Source of the DNA: Paraneptunicella aestuarii
GTDB taxonomy: Bacteria > Pseudomonadota > Gammaproteobacteria > Enterobacterales > Alteromonadaceae
Assembly: GCF_019900845.1 (NCBI RefSeq)
Contig: NZ_CP074570.1
Span: forward strand, 3,224,001-3,288,000
DNA length: 64,000 nt
Direction of reading: 5' to 3'
Shown: one piece after another, positions 44,424 to 52,589 of the stretch
How the letters are laid out: each line of letters opens with the position of its first letter
Numbering within the stretch: the stretch's first letter is position 1
Notes under the pieces: generated by a model
Told to the model about the DNA's origin: nothing
Seen by the model: only the letters and a program-made list of their open reading frames with translations
Databases searched by the model: none
Made by a program: the position numbers and the translations under genes

Positions 44424-45206
44424 TTATTCACCTCGACGGATTTTAACACCATCAACCATGCCATCATCGGTTGGCATCAAGGCATCAGCAATATAGAAAG
44501 GGATCATCATCTGAGCACTGGCCACCACCGCTTTAGATTCCATGCCCAAAATACGGGCATTGACCAAAAAACCACCTTGGTGTTTAGTCATGGTGCCGGT
44601 CAATATGTAGTCAATGGCAACCTTGTTTTTTAACTCCAGAAAATCTCTGGAAAGCAGGAAATCCCCTTGTTCGGTCACACGAATATATTGCGTAGCTTTG
44701 AAATCAATCACAGGAATGCGGAACTTATGCAATTCATGCATAAAAGACTCTGCCAATTGATAACCTAACAGGTTGGTTTTCTGTAAATCACTGTCAATTA
44801 AAGCAAAATTAGTCACACCGACGGGTGTTTTATCGGTGAGATATTCCATATTGGAAATCAGATCCTGCGCCATGTTCTGTACATAGTCGCCCACATGTTT
44901 GGTTAAAGCTTGCCCACGATACAAGGCATGATTGCTGGTATAAGTCGCTTCTTCGCTTAAAGCGCCAAAGTTATCAACTTGCGGAGAGTTGTTCATGATT
45001 GGCATGTTTAACTTTGCCATATCCTTGCCTTCGTCCAGCACAGGGACTTCGCGCACATTCACCACATCCATATCCTGCGAATGTTGTTGTGAGTATTTTT
45101 CGTGGGTTGCAAACCAGGAAGAATTCCAATCAGACAAATTGGCACAACCCGACAGCAAGCCAGTAGCCATCAGGCCAGTAACTGTTAATATCCAATGCTT
45201 ATTCAT
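44424..45206 (-). CDS. FlgO-family outer-membrane lipoprotein (second of three)
   Basis: The 260-residue protein has a lipoprotein signal (TVTGLMATGLLSGC) and the FlgO domain from about residue 100: GVTNFALIDSDLQKTNLLGY, LAESFMHELHKFRIPVIDFK, QGDFLLSRDFLEL, DYILTGTMTKHQGGFLVNAR, SKAVVASAQM. The ~80-residue segment between the lipid anchor and the domain is a polar linker. It lies 13 bp after the first copy. Confidence 0.8.
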   Translation of the reverse strand: MNKHWILTVTGLMATGLLSGCANLSDWNSSWFATHEKYSQQHSQDMDVVNVREVPVLDEGKDMAKLNMPIMNNSPQVDNFGALSEEATYTSNHALYRGQALTKHVGDYVQNMAQDLISNMEYLTDKTPVGVTNFALIDSDLQKTNLLGYQLAESFMHELHKFRIPVIDFKATQYIRVTEQGDFLLSRDFLELKNKVAIDYILTGTMTKHQGGFLVNARILGMESKAVVASAQMMIPFYIADALMPTDDGMVDGVKIRRGE

Positions 45207-45219
45207 AATTCTCTCCCGC

Positions 45220-45873
45220 CTATTTAGCGCCTGTACGGTAGATCATGCCACCTCGGGTCGTCACTTTTTCCTGCGTCCAGAAAAGCTCTGCCGGGAAAAA
45301 TTTAGTTGCTGCGGCGACCACATCTTTTGTTTTTACATGTATCACTCTGGCATTCACTATTGCGCCATTTTGCTGCTCAGTGATTGTGCCGGATACATAG
45401 AAATCGATACCCAGATTATGTTGATAAAGCTCGTCCGGGTTACGGCTCATCACTCTATCGGATGTCTCATTGATGATAATATCGTTTGTAATCTTATAGT
45501 CTTGAGGAATAAATCCACGGCGAGAGGCTTCGGTCATTAAACCCTGCTCTAATTGATGTCCTAATAACATCAAAGGACTCTGGGCTTTGGGATCATGTTG
45601 CATGTCCACAACGGGTACAAATCCAGCGATAGCAAAGCGGTACTGACCTCGTTTTTTACTGTGCTTGAAGTTGGCAAACAACTCGTCAGCCAGCATGGAA
45701 GTGTGATACTCAATATTCCCCAACGGATTATGTTGCGAGCTGTATTGCGAACCAGGATGAGCTTGCCAGGCGTCTTGTTTGGCCTTTGCACACCCAGACA
45801 GCATCATAATAAAAATGATGGTACTCAAGTGTACTAAATTACGTATGTTGCGACGGTTGAGCATTGCTTTCAT
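45220..45873 (-). CDS. FlgO-family outer-membrane lipoprotein (first of three)
   Basis: The likely start is the ATG at 45873 (MKAMLNRRN), near AAGG, although a GTG at 45888 or the ATG at 45864 are possible. A hydrophobic signal ends in the lipobox IMMLSGC. The FlgO domain is recognisable but more diverged than in the two downstream copies: YRFAIAGFVPVVDMQ, LLGHQLEQGLMTEASRRGF, YVSGTITEQQNGAIVNARV, KTKDVVAAATKFFP. It heads the three-gene operon. No flagellar structural gene is in the window. Confidence 0.7.
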   Translation of the reverse strand: MKAMLNRRNIRNLVHLSTIIFIMMLSGCAKAKQDAWQAHPGSQYSSQHNPLGNIEYHTSMLADELFANFKHSKKRGQYRFAIAGFVPVVDMQHDPKAQSPLMLLGHQLEQGLMTEASRRGFIPQDYKITNDIIINETSDRVMSRNPDELYQHNLGIDFYVSGTITEQQNGAIVNARVIHVKTKDVVAAATKFFPAELFWTQEKVTTRGGMIYRTGAK

Positions 45874-46118
45874 AAGCCTTAACACCACCCAAAGTTCAAA
45901 ATTCGATATTCAGAATATATGACCATAACAATATGGTGAATTATCCCGAACGATATTCTTTGGGATTTTTGAAAGCAATAATTGAGCCAGTTGTTATTTT
46001 GACGCTTTATTTTCGATAGACCCCATCCTTACACTATGCTCTATCGGTTCTATTATCTAGAGTTACTTTTTATATTCCGAGCGACTTGTCTGTTTACATG
46101 TCTCGTCTTGCACACTCA

Positions 46119-46222
46119 GGGGAGGTGTATCCCTTTCGTCAAAAACGCTGTAAATACTTCCCTGTACGCTCGACAAATTCATCCCTGAATTTGACGTTTT
46201 GCCGAAAGGAACACACCTCCCC
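46119..46222 (-). repeat. three-stem intergenic repeat, copy B
   Basis: Outer arms GGGGAGGTGT..CCTTTCG..AAAACG and CGTTTT..CGAAAGG..ACACCTCCCC pair over ~25 bp. Inside, read on the minus strand, are two hairpins, CAAATTC-agggat-GAATTTG and TAC-aggga-AGTA, joined by TCGAGCG and followed by TTTACAGCG. The layout is the same as in copies A and C but in the opposite orientation. Confidence 0.8.
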
Positions 46223-46290
46223 GTAATTCAGCTCAAGCTTTTGGTTAACCAAAACCAATGACACAAATCGTTATTTAATTTTGACCGGAT

Positions 46291-46412
46291 GTATTCAGGA
46301 AATCGGGTTAAAAGGTTAGAAGACCGTCCTCGTCAGGGATGACGAGGTCGAGCGTTCAGGGATGAACTTGCAGCGTGTCTTCGATCTTTTAACCCGGTTT
46401 CCTTTTAGATAC
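46291..46412 (+). repeat. three-stem intergenic repeat, copy C
   Basis: Outer arms pair over ~26 bp with few mismatches (AGGAAATCGGGTTAAAAG with CTTTTAACCCGGTTTCCTT, then AGAAGAC with GTCTTCG). Inner hairpins are CCTCGTC-agggat-GACGAGG and TTC-agggat-GAA, joined by TCGAGCG and followed by CTTGCAGCG. It lies 70 bp from copy B. Confidence 0.8.
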
Positions 46413-46622
46413 TTTTCTTAAAACCTTTTATCAACTTCGCGGCTTGCTCAGTATCCATGGCGTCTTCGCCAGTCGGGTTAAGAATGGCTTCCAAAGACTC
46501 CAATAATCAAAGTAGGTATAAACGAGAGGATGCAATTGAGGAATAACAAATCGAAGATAAATCAGCGCCAGAACCCACAAGAAAAGCTCAACTACCCTAT
46601 TTTCTGCAAACAAGACTGCCAA
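46404..46622 (-). pseudogene. possible frameshifted small membrane protein
   Basis: One minus-strand frame encodes a hydrophobic ~40-residue stretch (VELFLWVLALIYLRFVIP). A neighbouring frame continues with a protein-like tail (ESLEAILNPTGEDAMDTEQA to GFKKSI and a stop at 46404). A one-base shift near 46500 would join them into a ~75-residue protein. The beginning overlaps the 3' end of yfcL. This may be a real small gene with a shift or sequencing error, or chance; evidence is thin. Confidence 0.25.
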
Positions 46623-46882
46623 AAGGCTCGAGCGTATTCTTGATCCTCCTCCTGCAACTCACCATCAGCAAAAGCATGATTGAAGCTGGATTGCATCTTG
46701 CTGTCTAATGCAGCAACAGAATAAGCTTGCTCATTAAAACACTGGCTAGCCACCAGAGAGAAATGTCCATTCACGTAGCCTGAAATAAACAACTCCTGAT
46801 CATCCCCCGTTTCCACAATGGTATCGAAGGAGTTCTGTAACTCATCGACCAAATCAGAAAATTGTGCTTCATTTAAACTCAT
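46592..46882 (-). CDS. yfcL: YfcL-family protein
   Basis: Start chosen at the ATG at 46882 (MSLNEAQFSDLV), with a GGGGG-containing purine site 8 nt upstream. The 96-residue acidic helical protein matches E. coli YfcL in length and pattern (DDQELFISGYVNGHFSL against DDELFASGYLRGHLTL; DGELQEEDQEYARAFWQ against AGELSPRDQALVTDMWE). Function is not established. Its position next to mnmC and epmC is the conserved one. Confidence 0.75.
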   Translation of the reverse strand: MSLNEAQFSDLVDELQNSFDTIVETGDDQELFISGYVNGHFSLVASQCFNEQAYSVAALDSKMQSSFNHAFADGELQEEDQEYARAFWQSCLQKIG

Positions 46883-46913
46883 GCTACCAACCCCCTCTCC
46901 ATTCTCATTACGA

Positions 46914-48053
46914 TTACTGTTGCCCCAAGCGATACAACACTTGATCATGATACCCGGTCACAACAGGGATAAACCCGGCAAGCTCTTCATCCAATTTGGA
47001 ATCCCCGGTATCAGCAATTAACGGACGCCCCTGTAAAGCTTCCAACTTACTCTTGGTCGCAATCAATCTAATATTTTCCTTGCCAATAAACCGAATTACA
47101 TCCGGACTCAATTGCTGATTACCACGCCCAAAGACATGCCCTTGCCCACCAATCAAAGTGATCACCAAACGAATATTGCCATCCGGATTAGCTTCTTTTT
47201 GCTGCTGCAATAAGGCCAATAATTCAGGAGCAGTGATATCGGCTTGCAACACTTCACGGTCTTGTACCACATCCACACCCAATAAGGTATTGTCCAATCC
47301 CAACTCATCCATAACCGCTGCGACCGTGCTACCAGAGCCCATCACATATACATCGTCATCAACCATTTCTTCGATGATATGAGCGGCAATGTCCATGAGC
47401 ACCAATTCTTCTGATTCCCTGCCGCCCACCTTCACCGACTGCACATACTGCAACGCCTCAGGCACTTGCATTTCACCATAACGACGCGCCTTCACCCTGC
47501 CTTCACGAAATGCAACTTCATCAATGTCCATGACATCAGAATGCTTTACTGTCACGATTTCCCCGGCAATCATCTTTTCAATGACGCGACCGGCCGCTTG
47601 AGGAGTCACAGCATACACACCTGAATGAATTTTACAGCCAGCGGGAACACCCAAAACCGGGATTTTATCCTGTGCAATATGGCAAACATTGCGAGCCGTA
47701 CCATCACCGCCAGCAAACAGGATCACATCGACTTCGTGCTGCATTAAAGCCTGTACTGTCGCTTCGGTATCTTCTGCTTCGGTTTGTTCGTTTGGACATT
47801 GGTAGACAACTTCAACATTAAAACCCATCTTGCGAGCCAGTTCTTCTCCCATCTCACCGCTCGCAGTACAGATTTTTAATTGCGCTTGCAAAGGAAGAAG
47901 CTCTTGCAAGGCGGTTTCGGTTCTGGCAAAAGACTTTTGTTCAGCTCCCATCGCCAAAGCCTTGGCTCTGGTTTCAGCACCATCACTTCCCTTTAGCGCC
48001 AAAGCACCACCAATCCCCGCATAAGGATTGATCACCAAACCTAATTTAAACAT
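46914..48053 (-). CDS. ATP-NAD-kinase-family protein
   Basis: Start set at the ATG at 48053 (MFKLGLVINPYAGIGG), preceded by AGAGAGG and overlapping the end of epmC by 8 bp. The 379-residue protein has the NAD/diacylglycerol-kinase superfamily nucleotide loop AGGDGTARNV (residues 115-119 GGDGT), LGVPAGCKIHSGVYAV, and a GSGST block. It is longer than NadK (~290 residues) and belongs to the larger group of ATP-NAD/acetoin-catabolism AcoX-like kinases; the exact substrate (NAD or another) is not certain. Confidence 0.8.
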   Translation of the reverse strand: MFKLGLVINPYAGIGGALALKGSDGAETRAKALAMGAEQKSFARTETALQELLPLQAQLKICTASGEMGEELARKMGFNVEVVYQCPNEQTEAEDTEATVQALMQHEVDVILFAGGDGTARNVCHIAQDKIPVLGVPAGCKIHSGVYAVTPQAAGRVIEKMIAGEIVTVKHSDVMDIDEVAFREGRVKARRYGEMQVPEALQYVQSVKVGGRESEELVLMDIAAHIIEEMVDDDVYVMGSGSTVAAVMDELGLDNTLLGVDVVQDREVLQADITAPELLALLQQQKEANPDGNIRLVITLIGGQGHVFGRGNQQLSPDVIRFIGKENIRLIATKSKLEALQGRPLIADTGDSKLDEELAGFIPVVTGYHDQVLYRLGQQ

Positions 48054-48615
48054 CACAAACCTCTCTCTTTTCCCAAGCGAAGTCATCAATCGTTAACTCA
48101 GGGGTATTGAACAAATGGCGTAATCCATCAACAAACATTTGTGCTCGTTTCGGTAACCCCTGTTGCATATATGCCTTTACCTGCTGATAAACCGTTTCCT
48201 GAAATGCAAATCGGTCGCCGGCTTCGCCCGACAAATTATCCACACTCACTTTGAATGGAAACCCTGCCGCAACACTGAAACACCACTCCAGCGCCTGAGG
48301 TTTAATTTCCACTTTCTCAAACTCAGCCTGTTGCTCGGCACTACGCCCGTCGGGGCAATACCAATAGCCAAAATCAACCAACTTACGACGTTCAGCTCCC
48401 GCCACACACCAATGAGCAATCTCATGCAAAGCACTGGCAAAAAAGCCATGAGCAAACACAATGCGATGATAAGAATGCTGTTCATCAGCAGGCAAGTAGA
48501 TAGGCTCATTGTCACCTTTCACCAATCGTGTGTTGTATTGATGGAAGAAAACTTCATCAAACAACGCAATTAACGTTGAATAATGATGTTCAGGTTGTTG
48601 ATGACTGTTCGGCAT
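48046..48615 (-). CDS. epmC: elongation factor P hydroxylase
   Basis: The 189-residue protein matches EpmC/YfcM, which hydroxylates the beta-lysylated EF-P lysine. Visible are HHYSTLIALFDEVFFHQYNT, HRIVFAHGFFASALHEIAHW with the likely metal-binding HExxH-like residues, FGYWYCPDGRSAEQQ, and EWCFSVAAGFPF. Order with yfcL and mnmC is as in E. coli, with the NAD-kinase-like gene inserted. The epmA and epmB partners are not in the window. Confidence 0.88.
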   Translation of the reverse strand: MPNSHQQPEHHYSTLIALFDEVFFHQYNTRLVKGDNEPIYLPADEQHSYHRIVFAHGFFASALHEIAHWCVAGAERRKLVDFGYWYCPDGRSAEQQAEFEKVEIKPQALEWCFSVAAGFPFKVSVDNLSGEAGDRFAFQETVYQQVKAYMQQGLPKRAQMFVDGLRHLFNTPELTIDDFAWEKREVCDV

Positions 48616-49033
48616 AGAATGATAGGGCTTGTTGTGAAGGCAAGTATGATAAGTGATAAATAAAAGTGCGCGGATTTTATCTTTTGCTCAGCCTCGCTGC
48701 AAATTCTACATATTATTTAACATTAAGATGTATTGACGTGACGTATTAAAGTAAAAAGTGCGCCCCAAAACATTCGATATAAGGATAAGGTTCAATTGAA
48801 GAGAAAACTGAATTGTTAAATTTTGTCGTTTACAAAGCACTTTGATTATTTATTACCTTCGTGTAAAGTATTGCCCGAAATCAGCTTGTCTCCTACGCTA
48901 TTCCTGATGGTAGGCGTTTTATAGATTACGATTCAAACGACAAGCCAGCTTTTTAGTAAATGGAATTGGTGCCAACTCTAACGATTCGCGAAAGAGAAAA
49001 TAGAGTTAAACCATTAATAAATAAGGAAGTTTT
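48616..49033. other. spacer at the left edge of the accessory island; no gene seen
   Basis: A 418-bp A/T-rich spacer separates the conserved epmC block from the island genes. No coding frame stands out. An AAGGAAG ribosome site at its right end serves the gene at 49034. Confidence 0.4.
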
Positions 49034-49798
49034 ATGATATCCGCAAAAGAAATACTGCCCCTTACGCCAGCCGAAAGAAAGCAATTATTGCTCGAAGATT
49101 CAAACGCTTATCAAGCCAAAAATGAATTTGAACGCTGCCAGCGATTATCTCATTCAATCAACAAATTTATTGAAGATTATTTCAAACAAATACAACTCTC
49201 AGATCGGGAAAATAATATAGGCAGCATACTGCAAGAATTTAATATCCCCGATGCCATTATGCATGAGATAAACAAATTTAAACCCATTGCCATAAATGAA
49301 ATAACTACTTCAATTTCTTCAAAAAATTCTGAATCACCTCCCGCAAACATTTATGAACTGGCTGGCGCGCACAAACTGGCTGGCGGTAATAAAACAAGTC
49401 GCAATCTAAGCACTGCGTTAAACCAACTTTGGCATAACATTGCGAATATCAGCCCTTATGTTGTGAGCCCAGAGCAAGATTTCAATATTAAATTGAAAGG
49501 CATTGATCTGATTATTCACAACACCAGTAATAAGAAAGTGGAATATGTACAGTTGAAAACGCAACAAAATACCATGACAGGCTCCCAGAAAGGCCGCACG
49601 ATCGATGAACTATCTATTTACTCTAATCCGGTTTTTTGTGCTGTTTTTTCCCTTGGCATATGGACGTTTAACCACGACGTTATACCTCGCCGTAGTGGAG
49701 CAGAATTCTGGCAAAGCATTGGTATTCACTACCCTACTTTTGAGCGCCATGCTTTGGAGTTATTACAAATGCTGGAAAATGAATATAGCCGAAGCTAA
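49034..49798 (+). CDS. orphan PD-(D/E)XK-like nuclease candidate
   Basis: The 254-residue protein has a helical N-terminal half (to ~residue 100). The C-terminal half contains KLKGIDLIIHN followed by VEYVQLKTQQN (residues ~155-182), which fits the D...(E/Q)xK core of restriction-like nucleases, with Gln in place of Glu. It continues with NPVFCAVFSLGIWTFNHDV. No DNA methyltransferase, helicase or other partner is nearby. It could be a solitary restriction endonuclease or part of a defence island. AAGGAAG 5 nt before the ATG supports the start. The assignment rests on the motif only. Confidence 0.5.
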   Translation: MISAKEILPLTPAERKQLLLEDSNAYQAKNEFERCQRLSHSINKFIEDYFKQIQLSDRENNIGSILQEFNIPDAIMHEINKFKPIAINEITTSISSKNSESPPANIYELAGAHKLAGGNKTSRNLSTALNQLWHNIANISPYVVSPEQDFNIKLKGIDLIIHNTSNKKVEYVQLKTQQNTMTGSQKGRTIDELSIYSNPVFCAVFSLGIWTFNHDVIPRRSGAEFWQSIGIHYPTFERHALELLQMLENEYSRS

Positions 49799-50207
49799 AA
49801 AATCGGCAAACCAGTTAAAGTAGGTGAGATTGGTAATAGCTCACCCGAAGAAGCTTAGCGCAGACTCACCGTAAATTAATTCTTTGATGCTTCACAGCCG
49901 CCTGCGGCTGTAGGTCTGATTATAAGTTCTTGGGGTAACAGACCTGTACCGTTTGATAAAACAGACTCTTTTTTTTAGACAGCATTTTTCAATACAAAAA
50001 ACTCGGGCAGAATCGGTAAATTAATGTATCATTGCCGCCCTATTTTTTGTTGTTTAAATAATCCATTAATTAACAGCAACATTATTTGTAGTAGTTTGCC
50101 CAACAGAACCGATTAAGGTCGTAATGTTATTTTCATGCTGGCATATAGGTTTACCACGATGAAAATGCAGGAGCACCAAGGGCATAGTAGTCATATTGGA
50201 TCGAATA
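49799..50207. other. spacer with two hairpins
   Basis: The hairpins are ACAGCCG-cctg-CGGCTGT (49894-49911) and AGGTCTG...CAGACCT (49912-49945). A T-run of eight follows near 49970. They may end transcription of the upstream gene. The remainder up to 50207 is A/T-rich with no gene seen. Confidence 0.45.
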
Positions 50208-50846
50208 ATGAAGTTTGAAAAAATTAATCTAGAAGGTGACCATGTTCTACTGGAGCCTCTATGTCTAAGCCATAAAGAAGGACTTATTGAAGCCTTCAGT
50301 GATGGTGAATTATGGAATCTTATCTACACATTTGTACCAAAAGCTGATCAGGTTGAAGACTTTATCAAGAATGTAGAACAAGAATGGCAAAACGGTACTA
50401 CCCTCGCATTCGCTATTATCGACAAACAAACTGGCAAAGTTGCCGGAACCAGTCGATTTAAAAACACTTGCTGGTCGAACAAACGATTAGAAGTGGGTTA
50501 CACCTTTATAGGCAAGTCCTATCAGCGCAGTTCCGTTCATACTGAAACCCGCCTACTCATGTTTTCCTACGCCTTTGAAACATTGCAAATGAACCGCATT
50601 GGCTGCCTGATTGATTATCTTAATCAAACATCAAGAAATGCCATGATACGCCTGGGGGCGAAAGAAGAAGGTGTATTGCGTAATCACATGGTTATGCCTG
50701 ATGGCAGAGTCAGAGACTCGGTCATGTACAGTTTTATCAAAAATGAGTGGCAAGGCATCAAACAAAATATGCATTATAAGCTGTCCCGATACTCTACTGG
50801 TAGTGCGCAGGTTATTGACCTGATGCAGCACCCCGCCATGGGCTAA
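50208..50846 (+). CDS. GNAT-family N-acetyltransferase (RimJ/RimL type)
   Basis: Start set at the ATG at 50208 (MKFEKINLEGDHVLLEPL) with GGA 7 nt upstream; a TTG four codons earlier is less likely. The 212-residue protein fits the RimJ/RimL-like GNAT group: VAGTSRFKNTCWSNKRLEVGYTFIG, YQRSSVHTETRLLMFSYAFE in place of the usual acetyl-CoA loop, and MNRIGCLIDYLNQTSRNAMIRLGAKEEGVLR. It acetylates an amine of a protein terminus or small molecule. Confidence 0.85.
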   Translation: MKFEKINLEGDHVLLEPLCLSHKEGLIEAFSDGELWNLIYTFVPKADQVEDFIKNVEQEWQNGTTLAFAIIDKQTGKVAGTSRFKNTCWSNKRLEVGYTFIGKSYQRSSVHTETRLLMFSYAFETLQMNRIGCLIDYLNQTSRNAMIRLGAKEEGVLRNHMVMPDGRVRDSVMYSFIKNEWQGIKQNMHYKLSRYSTGSAQVIDLMQHPAMG

Positions 50847-50964
50847 GCGCCAATTTAGTAAACTCGTTTGTTATTTGACTTCCCGATGCTTCCATAGAAG
50901 AATCGGGCTAATCATTTATGGTCATACCAGTTCAACAAATCTGATAGCGGGAGCCAGTGAGTTT

Positions 50965-51684
50965 ATGGAATTCAATGATATTGTTCAGCAACGACGCAGC
51001 ATACGAAACTTCAAACCCGATCCTGTCGCGCAGGAAACATTGGATGCACTGCTTTCTCAAGCCCTTGAATCACCCAGTAGTTCTAATTCTCAGCCTTTCA
51101 AAGTAGCCATAGCCCAAGGCGAAATTGCCAAACAAATTGGGGCAGAATTAACAGACAAGTATTGGCGCTCTACAGAAATTCAACGAAAACCCCTGATACA
51201 GAAATTAATTGGATTTCTGACCAGTGATTCTATGCCCGACAGTGATTTCAAACCCATTTTGGGCAAGTACCCCGGTATATTCCAAAAACGCCGAGTGGCA
51301 ACGGGAATGGGATTGTACGAAGTGCTGGGCATTGACCGCAAAGACACAAAAGCCCGCGATGAACATATGGCGAAGAACTTCCATTTTTTCGATGCCCCCG
51401 TCGCCCTGTTCTTTTTTGTTGACCCAAGAATGACTCACACAGCCTTGGTAGATTTGGGAATTTTCATGCAATCACTTATGCTGGGAGCAACCAATGAGGG
51501 ATTAGGCACTTGCGCTATGGGAGCTTTAGGTATTTGGCGCAAACCTCTTGATAAACATTTCAACATCCCCACTGAATACAAGTTAGTATGCGGTATGGCA
51601 CTGGGCTATCCTACCGACGCTAAAGTCAACCAATACCGCCCGGAAAAGATATCATTGCAGGAATTAATTATTCCAGAAGCTTAA
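50965..51684 (+). CDS. nitroreductase-family FMN oxidoreductase
   Basis: Start chosen at the ATG at 50965 (MEFNDIVQQRRSIRNF), the canonical beginning of the family; the frame reaches 30 residues further upstream with no conserved sequence. The 239-residue protein has FMN-binding RRSIRNF, ALESPSSSNSQPF, and GLGTCAMGALG. It reduces nitro compounds, quinones or similar acceptors with NAD(P)H. It follows the GNAT gene by ~120 bp. Confidence 0.85.
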   Translation: MEFNDIVQQRRSIRNFKPDPVAQETLDALLSQALESPSSSNSQPFKVAIAQGEIAKQIGAELTDKYWRSTEIQRKPLIQKLIGFLTSDSMPDSDFKPILGKYPGIFQKRRVATGMGLYEVLGIDRKDTKARDEHMAKNFHFFDAPVALFFFVDPRMTHTALVDLGIFMQSLMLGATNEGLGTCAMGALGIWRKPLDKHFNIPTEYKLVCGMALGYPTDAKVNQYRPEKISLQELIIPEA

Positions 51685-51722
51685 GGTCTGGAATAAACAC
51701 TCAGAGGCTTTGCTAACTATTT

Positions 51723-52412
51723 ATGAGTAATATCGTTGATAACATTGTCGAGCATTTACAACACGCAGCAGATGTTCAGGCTCAAGTAACGCAAGAAGGT
51801 CGGCTTAATAAACTGATAGAGCTGAAAGAATGGCAATGCAACCGATTATTGGCAAGCCACTATAACCTTTGGCAAGTCACGCGATTTCAACCCGCCATTA
51901 CTTTCTTTATTGACGAGCTATATGGTCCCAAAGACTTTAGCCAACGCGACGCTGAAATTGCCAAGGTATTACCTAAAATGGCCAAATGGCTGCCTGATGA
52001 AGCACTGGAATCACTTGCTGTTGCCATCCATCTGAATAGTTTATCGCAGGATCTGGATGTCGCCATTCTGGACAATCTTCCAGACGACAACCTTAATGCC
52101 AAAAACTATGCCATTGCCTACCGAGCCAGCAATAATCAAGCTGCTCGAACACAGCAAATTGACTACATAGAAGCCCTTGGTATGGATTTAGCGAAAGTTG
52201 TCAAAATCCCCGGTATTTCCATGATCCTGAAAATGGCCAGAGCACCAGCTAAAGCATTAGGTGTAGAAGAGCTTCAACGCTTCCTTGAAGATGGCTTCCA
52301 AGCCTTTAAACAGCTAGGCAAAGTGGAAGATTTTATTATTCCTATCATTGCCGAAGAACGTCGTATTATGGAAGCCTTGTTTGCTGGACAAGAAGTGCTT
52401 CCCGATATCTAG
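51723..52412 (+). CDS. conserved-looking helical protein, unknown function
   Basis: The 229-residue protein is predicted almost entirely alpha-helical, without signal peptide or membrane span. A block around residues 60-80 (FFIDELYGPKDFSQRDAE) looks like the core motif of an uncharacterised proteobacterial family, but I cannot name it. It lies 38 bp after the nitroreductase gene on the same strand. No role is proposed. Confidence 0.6.
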   Translation: MSNIVDNIVEHLQHAADVQAQVTQEGRLNKLIELKEWQCNRLLASHYNLWQVTRFQPAITFFIDELYGPKDFSQRDAEIAKVLPKMAKWLPDEALESLAVAIHLNSLSQDLDVAILDNLPDDNLNAKNYAIAYRASNNQAARTQQIDYIEALGMDLAKVVKIPGISMILKMARAPAKALGVEELQRFLEDGFQAFKQLGKVEDFIIPIIAEERRIMEALFAGQEVLPDI

Positions 52413-52589
52413 GAAGCAACTGCAAAATACCGACTCGAATCCTTAGCTTTAACTTGTTCCAAGCTAAAACAAAACGCTCATTTTTCTGTTTGGGATTATT
52501 CTTCATAACCATGTATAAACGTGACCTTGTTCTTTCACATTTGAGACGGTATAAAGGAAATATTTTTACCACAGAGCAGGTTCTTTAAG

